Shown piece by piece: positions 16,076-24,715 of a DNA stretch of 64,000 nt. Position numbers and translations under genes: made by a program. The notes beneath the pieces are model-generated. The model searched no databases and was not told the origin of the DNA. It saw only the letters and a list, made by a program, of their open reading frames with translations. Numbering within the stretch: the stretch's first letter is position 1; every line of letters begins with the position of its first letter. Origin of the DNA: Mycolicibacterium fluoranthenivorans (GTDB lineage Bacteria; Actinomycetota; Actinomycetes; Mycobacteriales; Mycobacteriaceae); the NCBI RefSeq assembly GCF_011758805.1, contig NZ_JAANOW010000001.1:3472001-3536000 (forward strand), written 5' to 3'.

Positions 16076-17002
16076 ATGGCGATTCGACTCGGACTTCAGA
16101 TCCCCAATTTCTCCTACGGCACAGGCGTTTCCGAACTTTTCCCCACCGTCATCGCGCAGGCGCGTGAGGCCGAACAGGCCGGGTTCGACTCCGTCTTCGT
16201 GATGGACCACCTCTACCAACTACCCGGCCTCGGTGCCCCCGAGGAGCCGATGCTCGAGGCGTACACCACCCTCGGCGCCCTGGCCACTGCCACCGAGAAG
16301 GTGCAGCTGGGCACCTTGGTGACCGGTAACACCTACCGCAACCCCACGCTGCTGGCCAAAGCCATCACCACCCTGGACGTGATCAGCCAGGGCCGCGCCA
16401 TCCTGGGCATCGGGACCGGCTGGTTCGAGTTGGAACACGACAGCCTCGGCTACGAGTTCGGTACGTTCACCGAGCGGTTCAAGAAGCTCGACGAGGCGCT
16501 CGAGATCATCCTGCCGATGCTCAAAGGCGACCGCGTCACATTCGACGGCACCTATTACAAGACTCAGGAAGCCTTCGCGAATCCCCGCTTCCGCGACCAC
16601 ATTCCGCTGATGATCGGCGGCAGCGGCGAGAAGAAGACGATCCCGCTGGCGGCCCGGCACTTCGACCACCTCAACATCATCGCCGGCTTCGACGAGTTGC
16701 CCCGCAAGGTGGCTGTGGTCAAGGAGAACTGCGAGAAGATCGACCGCGACCCGGCGACGCTGGAGACCAGCGTGCTGGCGATCGCCCTCATCGGCGAGCA
16801 GTACACCGCGGACATCATCCCGGACGAGTTCAAGCAGCAGGCGGTGTACGGCGCACCCGAGCAGGTGGCCGAGCAGCTCAAGGAGAAGGTGTACGACGCG
16901 GGCGTCGACGGCGTCATCCTGAGCGCCTTCACCATCGGTGGTTACACCCCCGGTGGCGTGGCGGCGGTGGGCGAGGCGCTGCGGCCACTGATCGCGGGGT
17001 GA
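16076..17002 (+). CDS. LLM-class F420-dependent oxidoreductase
   Basis: A 308-residue luciferase-like TIM-barrel enzyme, probably the Rv1855c orthologue. Visible family blocks are MAIRLGLQIPNFSYG at the start, FDSVFVMDHLYQLPG (about 43-57), KVQLGTLVTGNTYRNPTLLAK and RAILGIGTGWFELEH. Family members in mycobacteria use F420 as hydride carrier; the substrate is unknown. The ATG at 16076 gives the conserved N-terminus. The TGA is inside the first unit of a 38/39-bp tandem repeat. Confidence 0.9.
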   Translation: MAIRLGLQIPNFSYGTGVSELFPTVIAQAREAEQAGFDSVFVMDHLYQLPGLGAPEEPMLEAYTTLGALATATEKVQLGTLVTGNTYRNPTLLAKAITTLDVISQGRAILGIGTGWFELEHDSLGYEFGTFTERFKKLDEALEIILPMLKGDRVTFDGTYYKTQEAFANPRFRDHIPLMIGGSGEKKTIPLAARHFDHLNIIAGFDELPRKVAVVKENCEKIDRDPATLETSVLAIALIGEQYTADIIPDEFKQQAVYGAPEQVAEQLKEKVYDAGVDGVILSAFTIGGYTPGGVAAVGEALRPLIAG

Positions 17003-17122
17003 ACAGGCCCAAGGGGCAGGAGCGAAGCGACCCGGGGGTGAACAGGCCCAAGGGGCAGGAGCGAAGCGACTCGGGGTGAACAGGCCCAAGGGGCAGGAGC
17101 GAAGCGACCCGGGGGTGAACAG
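16996..17122 (+). repeat. 38/39-bp tandem repeat, three units plus part of a fourth
   Basis: Units start at 16996, 17035 and 17073, and a partial copy (GGGGTGAACAG) at 17112. Each unit holds GGGGTGAACAGGCCCAAGGG followed by the dispersed motif GCAGGAGCGAAGCGAC. Units differ by one indel and one substitution. The stop codon of the LLM gene (GGGGTGA) is part of unit 1, so each unit repeats the end of the gene. Recent slippage or recombination is likely. Confidence 0.9.
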
Positions 17123-17155
17123 TCAGTGCAGTGCGCCATCTCACCGCACTGACTG
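17120..17155. terminator. inverted repeat between the LLM gene and ndh
   Basis: Arms CAGTCAGTGC (17120-17129) and GCACTGACTG (17146-17155) form a 10-bp stem with a 16-base loop. A second, overlapping dyad CAGTGCG/CGCACTG uses part of the loop. It may end the upstream transcript or serve as an operator for ndh; there is no U-tract. Confidence 0.4.
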
Positions 17156-17213
17156 AATCGGTACCGACTACCCTAGAGGTTGTATTGACAAAGTACGTCC
17201 GCTAGGAGCAGCA

Positions 17214-18593
17214 ATGAGCCACCCCGGAGCTACGGCATCGGATCGGCATAAGGTCGTCATCGTCGGCTCGGGGTTCGGTGGATTGAACGCCGCGCAGGCG
17301 CTCAAGGGCGCCGACGTCGACATCAAGTTGATCGCGCGCACCACGCATCACCTGTTTCAGCCGCTGCTCTACCAAGTCGCCACCGGCATCATCTCCGAAG
17401 GTGAGATCGCGCCGCCGACGCGCCTCATCCTGCGCAAGCAGGACAATGCGCAGGTGCTGCTCGGTGATGTCACGCATGTCGATCTCGAGCGCAAGACGGT
17501 CGAGTCGGTTCTGCTGGGCCACACCTACAGCACCCCCTACGACACGCTGATCCTGGCGGCCGGCGCGGGACAGTCCTACTTCGGTAACGACCACTTCGCG
17601 GAGTGGGCGCCCGGTATGAAGACCATCGACGATGCGCTGGAATTGCGCGGCCGCATCCTCGGCGCCTTCGAGCAGGCCGAGCGGTCCAGCGACCCCGAAC
17701 GCCGCAAGAAGTTGCTGACGTTCGTCGTCGTCGGCGCCGGCCCGACCGGCGTGGAGATGGCCGGCCAGATCCAGGAGCTGGCCGACCAGACACTCAAGGG
17801 CAGCTTCCGGCACATCGACCCGACCGAGGCGCACGTCATCCTGCTCGACGCCGCACCGGCCGTGCTCCCGCCGATGGGCGAGAAGCTGGGCCTGCGGGCC
17901 AAGGAGCGCCTGGAGAAGATGGGCGTCGAGATCCAGCTCAACGCGATGGTCACCGACGTCGACCGCAATGGCATCACCGTTAAGGACAAGGACGGGTCGA
18001 TCCGGCGTATCGAATCGGCGTGCAAGGTGTGGTCGGCCGGTGTGCAGGCCAGCCCGCTGGGCAAGGAGCTGGCGGCGCAGTCCGATACCGAGATCGACCG
18101 GGCCGGGCGCGTCAAGGTCAACCCCGACCTGTCGATCCCGGGCCACCCCAATGTCTTCGTCATCGGCGATATGGCCTTCGTCGAGGGCGTCCCGGGGATG
18201 GCGCAGGGCGCCATCCAGGGCGGCAAGTACGTCGCGGCCATCCTGAAGAACGAGTCCAAGGCCCGACAGCACGGCACCATCCCCAAGCCGCGCGTGCCGT
18301 TCAAGTACTTCGACAAGGGCTCGATGGCCACGGTGTCGAAGTGGAATGCGGTGGCCAAGGTCGGCAAGCTGGAGTTCAGTGGTTTCATCGCCTGGCTGGC
18401 CTGGCTGGGGCTGCACCTGATCTACCTGGTCGGCTTCAAGACCAAGGTCGCCACGCTGTTGTCGTGGGCGGTGACATTCCTGAGCCGGCAGCGCGGTCAG
18501 CTGACCATCACCGAGCAGCAGGCCTACGCCCGCACCAGAATCGACCAGCTCGAGGAGATCGCCGCGGCGGTCGAACAGGAGCGGGCGAGCTAA
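17214..18593 (+). CDS. ndh: type II NADH:quinone oxidoreductase
   Basis: A 459-residue non-proton-pumping NADH dehydrogenase that passes electrons from NADH to menaquinone at the inner membrane face. The FAD motif VVIVGSGFGGLNAAQAL is at about 13-29, the NADH motif VVVGAGPTGVEMAGQIQEL at about 173-191, and the quinone-site region reads AQGAIQGGKYVA. The C-terminal part FSGFIAWLAWLGLHLIYLVGF is an amphipathic membrane anchor. AGGAG at 17204-17208 supports the ATG at 17214. It is the Rv1854c orthologue and converges with ureD. Confidence 0.95.
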   Translation: MSHPGATASDRHKVVIVGSGFGGLNAAQALKGADVDIKLIARTTHHLFQPLLYQVATGIISEGEIAPPTRLILRKQDNAQVLLGDVTHVDLERKTVESVLLGHTYSTPYDTLILAAGAGQSYFGNDHFAEWAPGMKTIDDALELRGRILGAFEQAERSSDPERRKKLLTFVVVGAGPTGVEMAGQIQELADQTLKGSFRHIDPTEAHVILLDAAPAVLPPMGEKLGLRAKERLEKMGVEIQLNAMVTDVDRNGITVKDKDGSIRRIESACKVWSAGVQASPLGKELAAQSDTEIDRAGRVKVNPDLSIPGHPNVFVIGDMAFVEGVPGMAQGAIQGGKYVAAILKNESKARQHGTIPKPRVPFKYFDKGSMATVSKWNAVAKVGKLEFSGFIAWLAWLGLHLIYLVGFKTKVATLLSWAVTFLSRQRGQLTITEQQAYARTRIDQLEEIAAAVEQERAS

Positions 18594-18618
18594 CCGGTCC
18601 GGCGGCGGGGGGAATCGG

Positions 18619-19245
18619 TCAGAGCCGCGCGCCCTGCCACGTCGCCAGGCAGCCACCCGCGGCCAGTTCGAGGACCGTGCCCGGGCTCTCGAAACTGGTT
18701 TGCGGGTACCGCAATTCGCTGACGCATGCGCGGGGACTGCCGAGTTCGTCATCGGCCACCGTCGCCGCACCCAACTCGACGCGGTGCCGCAGCAGCGGCA
18801 CACCGTCCACATCGGCGTGCAGCGCTCCCGTCCAATACCCGTCGGACTCCCCCGATCTGCCGATCTGGACGCTTTCGCGCACCCTGACCCGGCCCGTCGT
18901 TCCCAATCGGAGCCGGGTCCCCGCCGCATGGCGGGAGCCGCCCGCGATGACGGTGGGTTGCAGGTCCAGATCGAGTTCGCCGTCCACCTGCAAGTCCCAT
19001 GCACTGTGCGACTCGACGGTGGTCGCACTGGGGAGCACCATCGTGGCCGCCGCCGACCGCACCCGAAGCCGGGCCCCGGCCTCCACCACGATCCGCACGG
19101 AAATGGTGTCACCCCCGAGCGGGGTGGCCGCCGCGGACAGCAGATGCACGGTGTCGGCGGCGGTTCGACGAGCCGCCAGTGCGCCACTGCATTCGATGCG
19201 CGGACCGCGGTCGGGCCGTGCCACCAGCAGGATGTCGGAATGCAC
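18619..19245 (-). CDS. ureD: urease accessory protein UreD
   Basis: A 208-residue protein, last gene of the urease operon. It helps load nickel into apo-urease together with UreF and UreG. Family blocks include LGGDTISVRIVVEAGARLRVRSAAATMV and GRVRVRESVQIGRSGESDGYW. Actinobacterial UreD is shorter than enterobacterial UreD, as here. It starts three bases after the ureG stop. Confidence 0.9.
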   Translation of the reverse strand: MHSDILLVARPDRGPRIECSGALAARRTAADTVHLLSAAATPLGGDTISVRIVVEAGARLRVRSAAATMVLPSATTVESHSAWDLQVDGELDLDLQPTVIAGGSRHAAGTRLRLGTTGRVRVRESVQIGRSGESDGYWTGALHADVDGVPLLRHRVELGAATVADDELGSPRACVSELRYPQTSFESPGTVLELAAGGCLATWQGARL

Positions 19246-19248
19246 GGG

Positions 19249-19929
19249 CTAGCCCGAGACCGGAACCTGCAGTTGTTCGTGCACCCAGCGCAGCACCGGG
19301 CCTGCGGTGGGATCCTCGGTGAGCGAGATGAGGACGAACGGCCGGTCTCCCCGCACCGTGGTGGAGTCCCGGCGCATCACCTCCAGATCCGCCCCGACCA
19401 TCGGAGCGAGATCGGTCTTGTTGATCACCAACAGATCTGAGAACGTCACCCCTGGGCCGCCCTTACGCGGCACCTTGTCCCCACCGGCGACGTCGATGAC
19501 GAAGATCTGCACGTCGATCAGACCTGAGGAGAAGGTGGCCGTGAGGTTGTCGCCACCGGATTCGACGAGGATGAGATCCAGACCCGGATTCGTCTCGATC
19601 AGATCGTCGATCGCGTCGAGATTGGCGGTGATGTCGTCGCGGATGGCGGTGTGCGGGCAGCCGCCGGTCTGCACGGCCGCGATGCGTTCGTCGGGCAGCA
19701 CGGCGTGGCGGCGCAGGAAGTCGGCGTCCTCGGTGGTGTAGATGTCGTTGGTCAGCACCGCCAGCGACAGCTCGTCGCGCAGCTGCCGGCACAGGGCGGC
19801 GGTCAGCGCGGTCTTACCGGAGCCGACCGGCCCCCCGATGCCGATGCGCAGCGGCTCCCCCGCGTGCCGTACCCGCTTGGGCCGGTCGGAGTGACTGTGC
19901 GGTTGTCCGTCGATGAAATGCGGTGGCAT
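19249..19929 (-). CDS. ureG: urease accessory GTPase UreG
   Basis: A 226-residue SIMIBI-class GTPase that drives nickel insertion into urease. The N-terminus is His-rich ([15 protein letters not shown]), likely metal-binding, followed by the P-loop [27 protein letters not shown], the invariant [12 protein letters not shown] and the base-recognition motif NKTDL are all present. I chose the ATG at 19929 because GAGG lies six bases upstream; the in-frame ATG at 19941 is weaker. ureF ends 25 bp upstream. Confidence 0.95.
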   Translation of the reverse strand: MPPHFIDGQPHSHSDRPKRVRHAGEPLRIGIGGPVGSGKTALTAALCRQLRDELSLAVLTNDIYTTEDADFLRRHAVLPDERIAAVQTGGCPHTAIRDDITANLDAIDDLIETNPGLDLILVESGGDNLTATFSSGLIDVQIFVIDVAGGDKVPRKGGPGVTFSDLLVINKTDLAPMVGADLEVMRRDSTTVRGDRPFVLISLTEDPTAGPVLRWVHEQLQVPVSG

Positions 19930-19954
19930 ATCGGTCCTCATCAGCTCTCGAACT

Positions 19955-20617
19955 TCAGGAAACAAACAGGGGTCGCTCGCGTGCGGCGTGCTGTTGGGCG
20001 AGCACGTCGAGCAGGGGGTCGGACAAGTCGGCGAGCTCCTTGACCGCCGCAGCAGCGGTCTGCTCACACAATGGCGACAGTTCGAAGGTCAGTGCCGCGA
20101 CATCGGCCGGGTCCAGGGCCAGCAGTCGCTGCGCCGCAGTCGCCGAGCCGGTCATCGTCGTGTAGACCAGCGACAGCGCCGTGTGCTCGGGGGCCACCGA
20201 AGCTGCCACGCCGACGACGCCGGCGGCCACCGCAAGATGTGGTTTGGCGCCCACCGGCCGCCAATCATGGTCGGGCCACACGCGCTTGGCCAACCTGGTC
20301 AATCCGCGTCCTTGCGCCCGGGAGGCCGCCCGCGCGGCGGGTGCCGGGGTGCGGGCGTCGGTTTCGGCATCGGCGACCGCGACGGTCAGTGTGCCCGTCT
20401 GCACCGCCACCGCCAGCGACGCGGTCACCAGACCCTGACTGCGGATCCGGCGCCGCAGGTAGGCGCGCAACGTCGCCAGGTCGATCACCAGCCCGGCGGT
20501 GATCGCCTCTTCCATACCACCGGAATGCACGTGCCCGCCGGTCGGCAACCGTGAATCCGCCAGTGCCAGAAGGGTTGCCAACCCGGGCGAACCAAGCGAC
20601 GGGAAATCGAAACTCAT
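19955..20617 (-). CDS. ureF: urease accessory protein UreF
   Basis: A 220-residue all-helical UreF, which acts as the activating platform for UreG and UreD. Visible blocks are [24 protein letters not shown] near the N-terminus and [15 protein letters not shown] at the end. The ATG at 20617 shares one base with the ureC stop (TGATG), which shows translational coupling; the frame extends further upstream inside ureC but that part is not conserved. Confidence 0.93.
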   Translation of the reverse strand: MSFDFPSLGSPGLATLLALADSRLPTGGHVHSGGMEEAITAGLVIDLATLRAYLRRRIRSQGLVTASLAVAVQTGTLTVAVADAETDARTPAPAARAASRAQGRGLTRLAKRVWPDHDWRPVGAKPHLAVAAGVVGVAASVAPEHTALSLVYTTMTGSATAAQRLLALDPADVAALTFELSPLCEQTAAAAVKELADLSDPLLDVLAQQHAARERPLFVS

Positions 20618-22350
20618 CAGAACAGGAAGTAGCGCTGCGCCATGGGAAGTTCGGCCGCGGGCTGTTCGGCCCACACGTCACCGTCGATACGCACCGTGAA
20701 GGTGTCCGGATCGACCTCGATGCGCGGCAGCGCATCGTTGAGCGGCATATCCGCCTTGCCGATCTTGCGGACATTCTTGACCGCCACCAGTTTTCGTCGG
20801 ATGTCCAGGCGGTCGGCCAGTCCGTCCTCGATGGCCTGCGGGGCCACGAAATGCACCGAGGTGGCGGCGGCCGCGACCGGAGTCGCGCCGAACATCGGCC
20901 GGGGCAGCACGGGCTGCGGCGTCGGGATCGACGCATTGGCATCCCCCATGGCCGCCCAGGCGATCATCCCGCCCTTGAGCACCGCGTGCGGGCGGACACC
21001 GAAGAACGCGGGTTCCCACAGCACCAGGTCGGCGAGCTTGCCGACCTCGACGGAGCCGATCTCGTCATCCAGGCCGTGCGCGACGGCCGGGCAGATCGTG
21101 TACTTGGCGACATAACGCCGGGCACGGTGGTTGTCATTTCCCTTGGCGCCGGCGATGTCTCCGCTGAGCGCGCCGCGGCGCTTCTTCATCACATGGGCGG
21201 TCTGCCAGGTACGCAGCACCACCTCGCCGATGCGGCCCATCGCCTGGGCGTCACTGCCGATCATCGAGATGGCGCCGATATCGTGCAGCAGATCTTCGGC
21301 GGCGATCGTCGACGGCCGGATCCGGCTCTCCGCGAAGGCCAGATCCTCCGGGATGCTGGGGTTCAGGTGGTGGCACACCATCAGCATGTCCAGATGCTCG
21401 TCGAGGGTGTTGACCGTGTGCGGCCGGGTGGGATTCGTCGAACTCGGCAGCACATTCGGGTGCGAGGCGACGGTGACGATGTCCGGTGCGTGGCCACCGC
21501 CGGCGCCTTCGGTGTGATACGCGTGGATGCCGCGGCCCTTGATGGCGGCCAGGGTGTCCTCGACGAAACCGGCCTCGTTGAGGGTGTCGGTGTGGATGTT
21601 GGCCTGCACGCCGGCGGCCTCGGACACCGTCAGGCACGCATCGATGGCGGCCGGCGTGGTGCCCCAATCCTCATGCAGTTTGAATCCGGCTGCGCCACCA
21701 CGTAATTGCTCCCACATGGCCTCGGCGCTGACGGTGTTGCCCTTACCCAGCAGTGCCACGTTCAGTGGCCAGGAATCCAGCGATTCCAGCATCCGGGCCA
21801 GGTGCCAGGACCCGGGGGTGACGGTGGTCGCCTTGCTGCCCTCGGCAGGTCCGGTACCCCCGGCGATGATGGTGGTGATCCCCCCGCCGAGAGCTTCCTC
21901 CATGATCTGCGGGCAGATCAGGTGGACGTGGCAGTCGATGGCCCCGGCGGTGAGGATGCGGCCGTTGCCCGCGATGATCTCGGTGGACGGACCGACGACG
22001 AGGTCCGGGTGCACCCCGGACATGATGTCGGGGTTACCCGCCTTACCGATCGCCACGATCCGGCCGTCGCGAATGCCGACATCGGCCTTGACGATTCCCC
22101 AGTGGTCCAGGATGACCACGCCGGTGATGACGGTGTCGGGTGCCCCTTCGGCCCTGGTCGCCCTGGACTGCCCCATCGATTCGCGCAGCACCTTGCCGCC
22201 CCCGAACACCGCCTCGTCACCGGCCAGGCCGGGCCCACCGCTACGATCCTCGGTGATCTCGATGAGCAGGTCGGTATCGGCCAGCCGGATCCGGTCGCCG
22301 GTGGTGGGACCGAACAGTGCGGCGTAGCGCTCGCGGGACAGTGAGCTCAC
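20617..22350 (-). CDS. ureC: urease alpha (catalytic) subunit UreC
   Basis: The 577-residue catalytic subunit, which hydrolyses urea to ammonia and carbamate with a di-nickel centre. Nickel ligands are visible in [10 protein letters not shown], in GFKLHEDWG (the Lys is carbamylated), in [10 protein letters not shown], in [12 protein letters not shown] and in GSDAQAMGR. The mobile-flap region with [22 protein letters not shown] is intact. It overlaps ureB by 4 bp (ATGA). All parts needed for activity are present. Confidence 0.97.
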   Translation of the reverse strand: MSSLSRERYAALFGPTTGDRIRLADTDLLIEITEDRSGGPGLAGDEAVFGGGKVLRESMGQSRATRAEGAPDTVITGVVILDHWGIVKADVGIRDGRIVAIGKAGNPDIMSGVHPDLVVGPSTEIIAGNGRILTAGAIDCHVHLICPQIMEEALGGGITTIIAGGTGPAEGSKATTVTPGSWHLARMLESLDSWPLNVALLGKGNTVSAEAMWEQLRGGAAGFKLHEDWGTTPAAIDACLTVSEAAGVQANIHTDTLNEAGFVEDTLAAIKGRGIHAYHTEGAGGGHAPDIVTVASHPNVLPSSTNPTRPHTVNTLDEHLDMLMVCHHLNPSIPEDLAFAESRIRPSTIAAEDLLHDIGAISMIGSDAQAMGRIGEVVLRTWQTAHVMKKRRGALSGDIAGAKGNDNHRARRYVAKYTICPAVAHGLDDEIGSVEVGKLADLVLWEPAFFGVRPHAVLKGGMIAWAAMGDANASIPTPQPVLPRPMFGATPVAAAATSVHFVAPQAIEDGLADRLDIRRKLVAVKNVRKIGKADMPLNDALPRIEVDPDTFTVRIDGDVWAEQPAAELPMAQRYFLF

Positions 22351-22664
22351 TGGTGCGGGTCCAATCTGCCGGGCGGGGTCAGGGACAGCCCGTACACCTC
22401 GCGGGTGCCGCTCAGCGGGACCAACGAAACCCGTTGGGCGATGCCGGGTTCGAATCGGACGGCAGTACCGGCCGGGATGTCGAGTCGGTGCCCGTGCGCG
22501 GCGGCACGATCGAAGTCGAGCGCGGCGTTGGCCTGGGGCAGGTGCACGTGGCTGCCCACCTGGACCGGACGGTCACCGGTGTTGACGACGTCGATGGTCA
22601 ACCGCGGCGCGTCGGCGTTGAGCGCGATCTCGCCGTCGCCGTAGAGGAATTCGCCGGGAATCAT
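22347..22664 (-). CDS. ureB: urease beta subunit UreB
   Basis: A 105-residue beta subunit, separate from gamma as in most actinobacteria. It begins [20 protein letters not shown] and contains [17 protein letters not shown] and [24 protein letters not shown]. The start codon and its ribosome site lie inside the 38-bp tandem repeat that fills the ureA-ureB gap. The first three codons (ATG ATT CCC) are therefore repeated upstream. Confidence 0.95.
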   Translation of the reverse strand: MIPGEFLYGDGEIALNADAPRLTIDVVNTGDRPVQVGSHVHLPQANAALDFDRAAAHGHRLDIPAGTAVRFEPGIAQRVSLVPLSGTREVYGLSLTPPGRLDPHQ

Positions 22665-22779
22665 GCGTGATCCGCCTCCGGCTTCTCACTTGCGGGAATC
22701 ATGCGTGATCCGCCTCCGGCTTCTCACTTGCGGGAATCATGCGTGATCCGCCTCCGGCTTCTCACTTGCGGGAATCATG
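22656..22779 (-). repeat. 38-bp tandem repeat carrying the ureB initiation site
   Basis: Perfect 38-bp units begin at 22656, 22694 and 22732, with a 10-bp partial copy at 22770. On the minus strand each unit carries GGAGGCGG, then ATG ATT CCC, that is, a ribosome site and the ureB start. Each upstream copy opens a 13-codon frame, [13 protein letters not shown], whose TGA overlaps the next ATG as ATGA. The frames run 22778-22737, 22740-22699 and 22702-22661, the last one overlapping the ureB ATG at 22664. Confidence 0.93.
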
Positions 22780-22787
22780 GGACCGCC

Positions 22788-23090
<303 letters not shown>

Positions 23091-23100
23091 AGTGCGCGAT

Positions 23101-23140
23101 ATTGCCATGGCGCGCGGCAATCAGCAGCGCTCATGGCAAT
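23101..23140 (-). promoter_or_regulatory. inverted repeat upstream of ureA
   Basis: ATTGCCATG (23101-23109) and CATGGCAAT (23132-23140) form perfect 9-bp arms with a 22-bp spacer, located 11-50 bp before the ureA start. It lies where an operator for the urease operon is expected. It does not look like a GlnR box. The binding protein is unknown. Confidence 0.45.
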
Positions 23141-23162
23141 CGATCGGGTTTGTCGCCCGCGT

Positions 23163-23564
23163 CTACCCTTCGACGTTCTGCAGCCGGACCTGCCCGCGGG
23201 CGACCAGCTTGTCGTTCTCGTCGGTGATGGTGATGAGCCACAGTTGCTGGCGTCGCCCCCGGTGGATCGGCGTGGAGACCGCGGTGACCGTGCCGGAGCT
23301 GATGGCGCGCAGGAAGTCGGTGTTGTTGTTGACCCCGACCACGGTGCCGCCGCCGTGCTCGGCGAGCCAGACGTGGCCGGAGACACTGGCCAGGCTCTCC
23401 ACGATCGCGCAGTACACACCGCCGTGCACGATGCCCCATGGCTGGAGCACCTTGTCGGTGATCGTCAGCTGGGCGCGTCCGCCGTCGGGCGTGACCTCCA
23501 GATACTTCAGTCCGAGTTCGTTGTCGAAGCCCTTGCCGAGGGTGTCGAGTCCAGGTGCCGTCAC
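23163..23564 (-). CDS. PaaI-family hotdog thioesterase
   Basis: A 133-residue single-hotdog protein, the apparent Rv1847 orthologue. The family core reads VLQPWGIVHGGVYCAIVESLASVSGHVW, with HGG at the usual substrate-binding turn, then GVNNNTDFLRAISSGTVTAV. Members hydrolyse acyl- or aryl-CoA thioesters as tetramers. It sits between the urease operon and the probable iron-regulated sRNA, on the same strand as both. There is a hairpin terminator upstream of it, so it probably has its own promoter. Confidence 0.9.
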   Translation of the reverse strand: MTAPGLDTLGKGFDNELGLKYLEVTPDGGRAQLTITDKVLQPWGIVHGGVYCAIVESLASVSGHVWLAEHGGGTVVGVNNNTDFLRAISSGTVTAVSTPIHRGRRQQLWLITITDENDKLVARGQVRLQNVEG

Positions 23565-23600
23565 AGCACTCTTGTCTACACGGACCGCAGACCGAAATGC

Positions 23601-23637
23601 GGATGGGCCCCGCGCACGGTGTGCGCGGGGCCCATCC
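23601..23637 (-). terminator. 17-bp perfect hairpin ending the small RNA
   Basis: Arms GGATGGGCCCCGCGCAC (23601-23617) and GTGCGCGGGGCCCATCC (23621-23637) pair perfectly around a 3-base loop. No strong U-tract follows on the minus strand (GCATTT). It is the strongest stem seen in the window. Confidence 0.8.
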
Positions 23638-23697
23638 TTCGAGTGGACCGGGGGTCTCTGCAGCCCTCAGGACTCCGGCTCGGTCCGTTAGCCTCGC
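23601..23697 (-). ncRNA. mrsI: probable MrsI-type iron-regulated small RNA
   Basis: Seen on the minus strand: TTGCAA (23728-23733), an 18-bp spacer holding an iron-box palindrome, then TACTAT (23704-23709), a start expected near 23697, and about 100 bases later a perfect 17-bp hairpin (23601-23637). No coding frame fits. In M. tuberculosis the iron-sparing sRNA MrsI (ncRv11846) lies between Rv1846c (blaI) and Rv1847 (thioesterase) and is IdeR-controlled. Here the neighbours are the thioesterase and, beyond one inserted gene, blaI. Position, promoter, operator and terminator all fit; the exact ends are inferred. Confidence 0.75.
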
Positions 23698-23707
23698 ACA
23701 GACATAG

Positions 23708-23724
23708 TAGGCAAGGCTTGCCTA
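23708..23724 (-). promoter_or_regulatory. IdeR-type iron box of the small RNA promoter
   Basis: TAGGCAAG-G-CTTGCCTA is an 8-1-8 perfect palindrome and resembles the IdeR consensus TTAGGTTAGGCTAACCTAA. It lies between the -35 and -10 elements of the minus-strand promoter, so bound IdeR-Fe would block transcription. It also contains the TAG stop of the FhuF-like gene. Confidence 0.75.
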
Positions 23725-24501
23725 ATTTTGCAAGGCCTTCCCCATCGGCATCCGGCTCGTGCCGCGGACCGGCAGACCGAATCCGACGAGCGCGTCCAGG
23801 ATGGCCTGACTGCGGCGCATGCTCGTCAGCTCACTGGAGCCGGCCAGCAACGGCACCTGAGTGGCGGCACTGACCACGGCCGTGCCGACCACGTTCCACA
23901 TGGCGGCGACGGGCATCGCCCCCTCGGTCACCTCGACGAGCTTGGCGAACAGCGGGCTCAAGGCGCGGTGACTGCGATGGGCCACCCATGTCGTGAGCGC
24001 CCCCTCACTGGGCAGCATCACGATCCCGTCCCGGGTGGTGCGCACCGCGCCCACACTCGAGCGGGTGGCCAGGTGCGGGTCATCGGGCAGCGCGCGCAGC
24101 GTCGGATCGACCACACCCACCCAGTCGATGGCGCCCTCGGAATCGACGTGCACCCACAGGTTCTCCAGTCCCGTGTCCCAGGCCCGGCCCTCCAGCACGA
24201 TCAGCGGGACCACCCGGCCGACCACGACGTGGGCCAGGGTGGCGGCCAACTGCTGGGCCACCGCCGCACGGCTGTCGGTCTCGGCCACCGCCGCGTCGAA
24301 CATGTGCTGCAGACGGTCGGTCGTGAGCACTTCCGCCAGCGGCCACCAACGTCGCCGGGACAGATCGCCCATCACGGCGACGCCGTAGACACGCGGACAC
24401 TCCGGATACAACTCGCGAAGCCGCCGGCTCGATTCATGCAGCGGCAGGGCCCGCCGAATCGACATCCGGGCAATCAGCGGGTCGTCGACCACGACCGTCA
24501 T
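23722..24501 (-). CDS. FhuF-like iron-regulated protein without the 2Fe-2S cysteines
   Basis: A 259-residue protein resembling the FhuF ferric-siderophore reductase family. The best-matching part is LSPLFAKLVEVTEGAMPVAAMWNVVGTAVVSAA (about 190-222). FhuF proteins reduce ferric siderophores with a C-terminal CC-C-C iron-sulfur motif. Here the C-terminus (LPVRGTSRMPMGKALQN) has no Cys, and the only Cys in the protein is in YPECPR, so the cluster cannot form. An IdeR-type box overlaps its promoter and supports an iron role. The ATG at 24501 has AGGAGG five bases upstream. It appears inserted between the small RNA locus and blaI. Confidence 0.65.
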   Translation of the reverse strand: MTVVVDDPLIARMSIRRALPLHESSRRLRELYPECPRVYGVAVMGDLSRRRWWPLAEVLTTDRLQHMFDAAVAETDSRAAVAQQLAATLAHVVVGRVVPLIVLEGRAWDTGLENLWVHVDSEGAIDWVGVVDPTLRALPDDPHLATRSSVGAVRTTRDGIVMLPSEGALTTWVAHRSHRALSPLFAKLVEVTEGAMPVAAMWNVVGTAVVSAATQVPLLAGSSELTSMRRSQAILDALVGFGLPVRGTSRMPMGKALQN

Positions 24502-24519
24502 CCGCACCTCCTCGTTCGG

Positions 24520-24538
24520 TTAGGTTAGCCTTACTATA
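24520..24538 (-). promoter_or_regulatory. IdeR-type iron box upstream of the FhuF-like gene
   Basis: TTAGGTTAGCCTTACTATA matches about two thirds of the IdeR consensus and all of its left half. On the minus strand TTGGCC and TATAGT, 16 bp apart, lie at its upstream side (-10 at about 24534-24539), so the box overlaps the transcription start. Iron-dependent repression is expected. Confidence 0.75.
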
Positions 24539-24631
24539 GTCACACAAACGGGGAGGCCAAGACCTGTGACTCGACTCACAGACCACACGGAAACGCCGCG
24601 CGACCGGGAACGGAGGGCGCAGTCCCACACG

Positions 24632-24682
24632 TTGGACCAGGCACGGAAATCGGATACGACGCTCGGTAGTAAACGCGTAGTA
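24632..24682 (+). promoter_or_regulatory. blaI promoter with repeated GTAGTA motif
   Basis: TTGGAC (24632-24637) and TACGAC (24655-24660) are 17 bp apart. Just downstream, GTAGTA occurs twice (24666-24671 and 24677-24682) with a 5-bp spacer. The place fits autorepression by BlaI, although the copies are direct and not palindromic. Confidence 0.4.
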
Positions 24683-24715
24683 GGCTTGTTTGATTGCTCA
24701 GGAGTGGAACGGAAT

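Noticed and set aside
17202..19187. 661-codon minus-strand frame over ndh and ureD
   Set aside because: Low-complexity translation rich in Arg, Gly and His; ndh on the other strand has complete motifs.
22656..22779. CRISPR-like array
   Set aside because: Units are directly adjacent with no spacers and contain the ureB start; no cas genes nearby.
24566..24715. 50-codon N-terminal extension of BlaI
   Set aside because: The family starts at MAKLTRLGELE; the extension would cover the promoter and the GTAGTA repeats.
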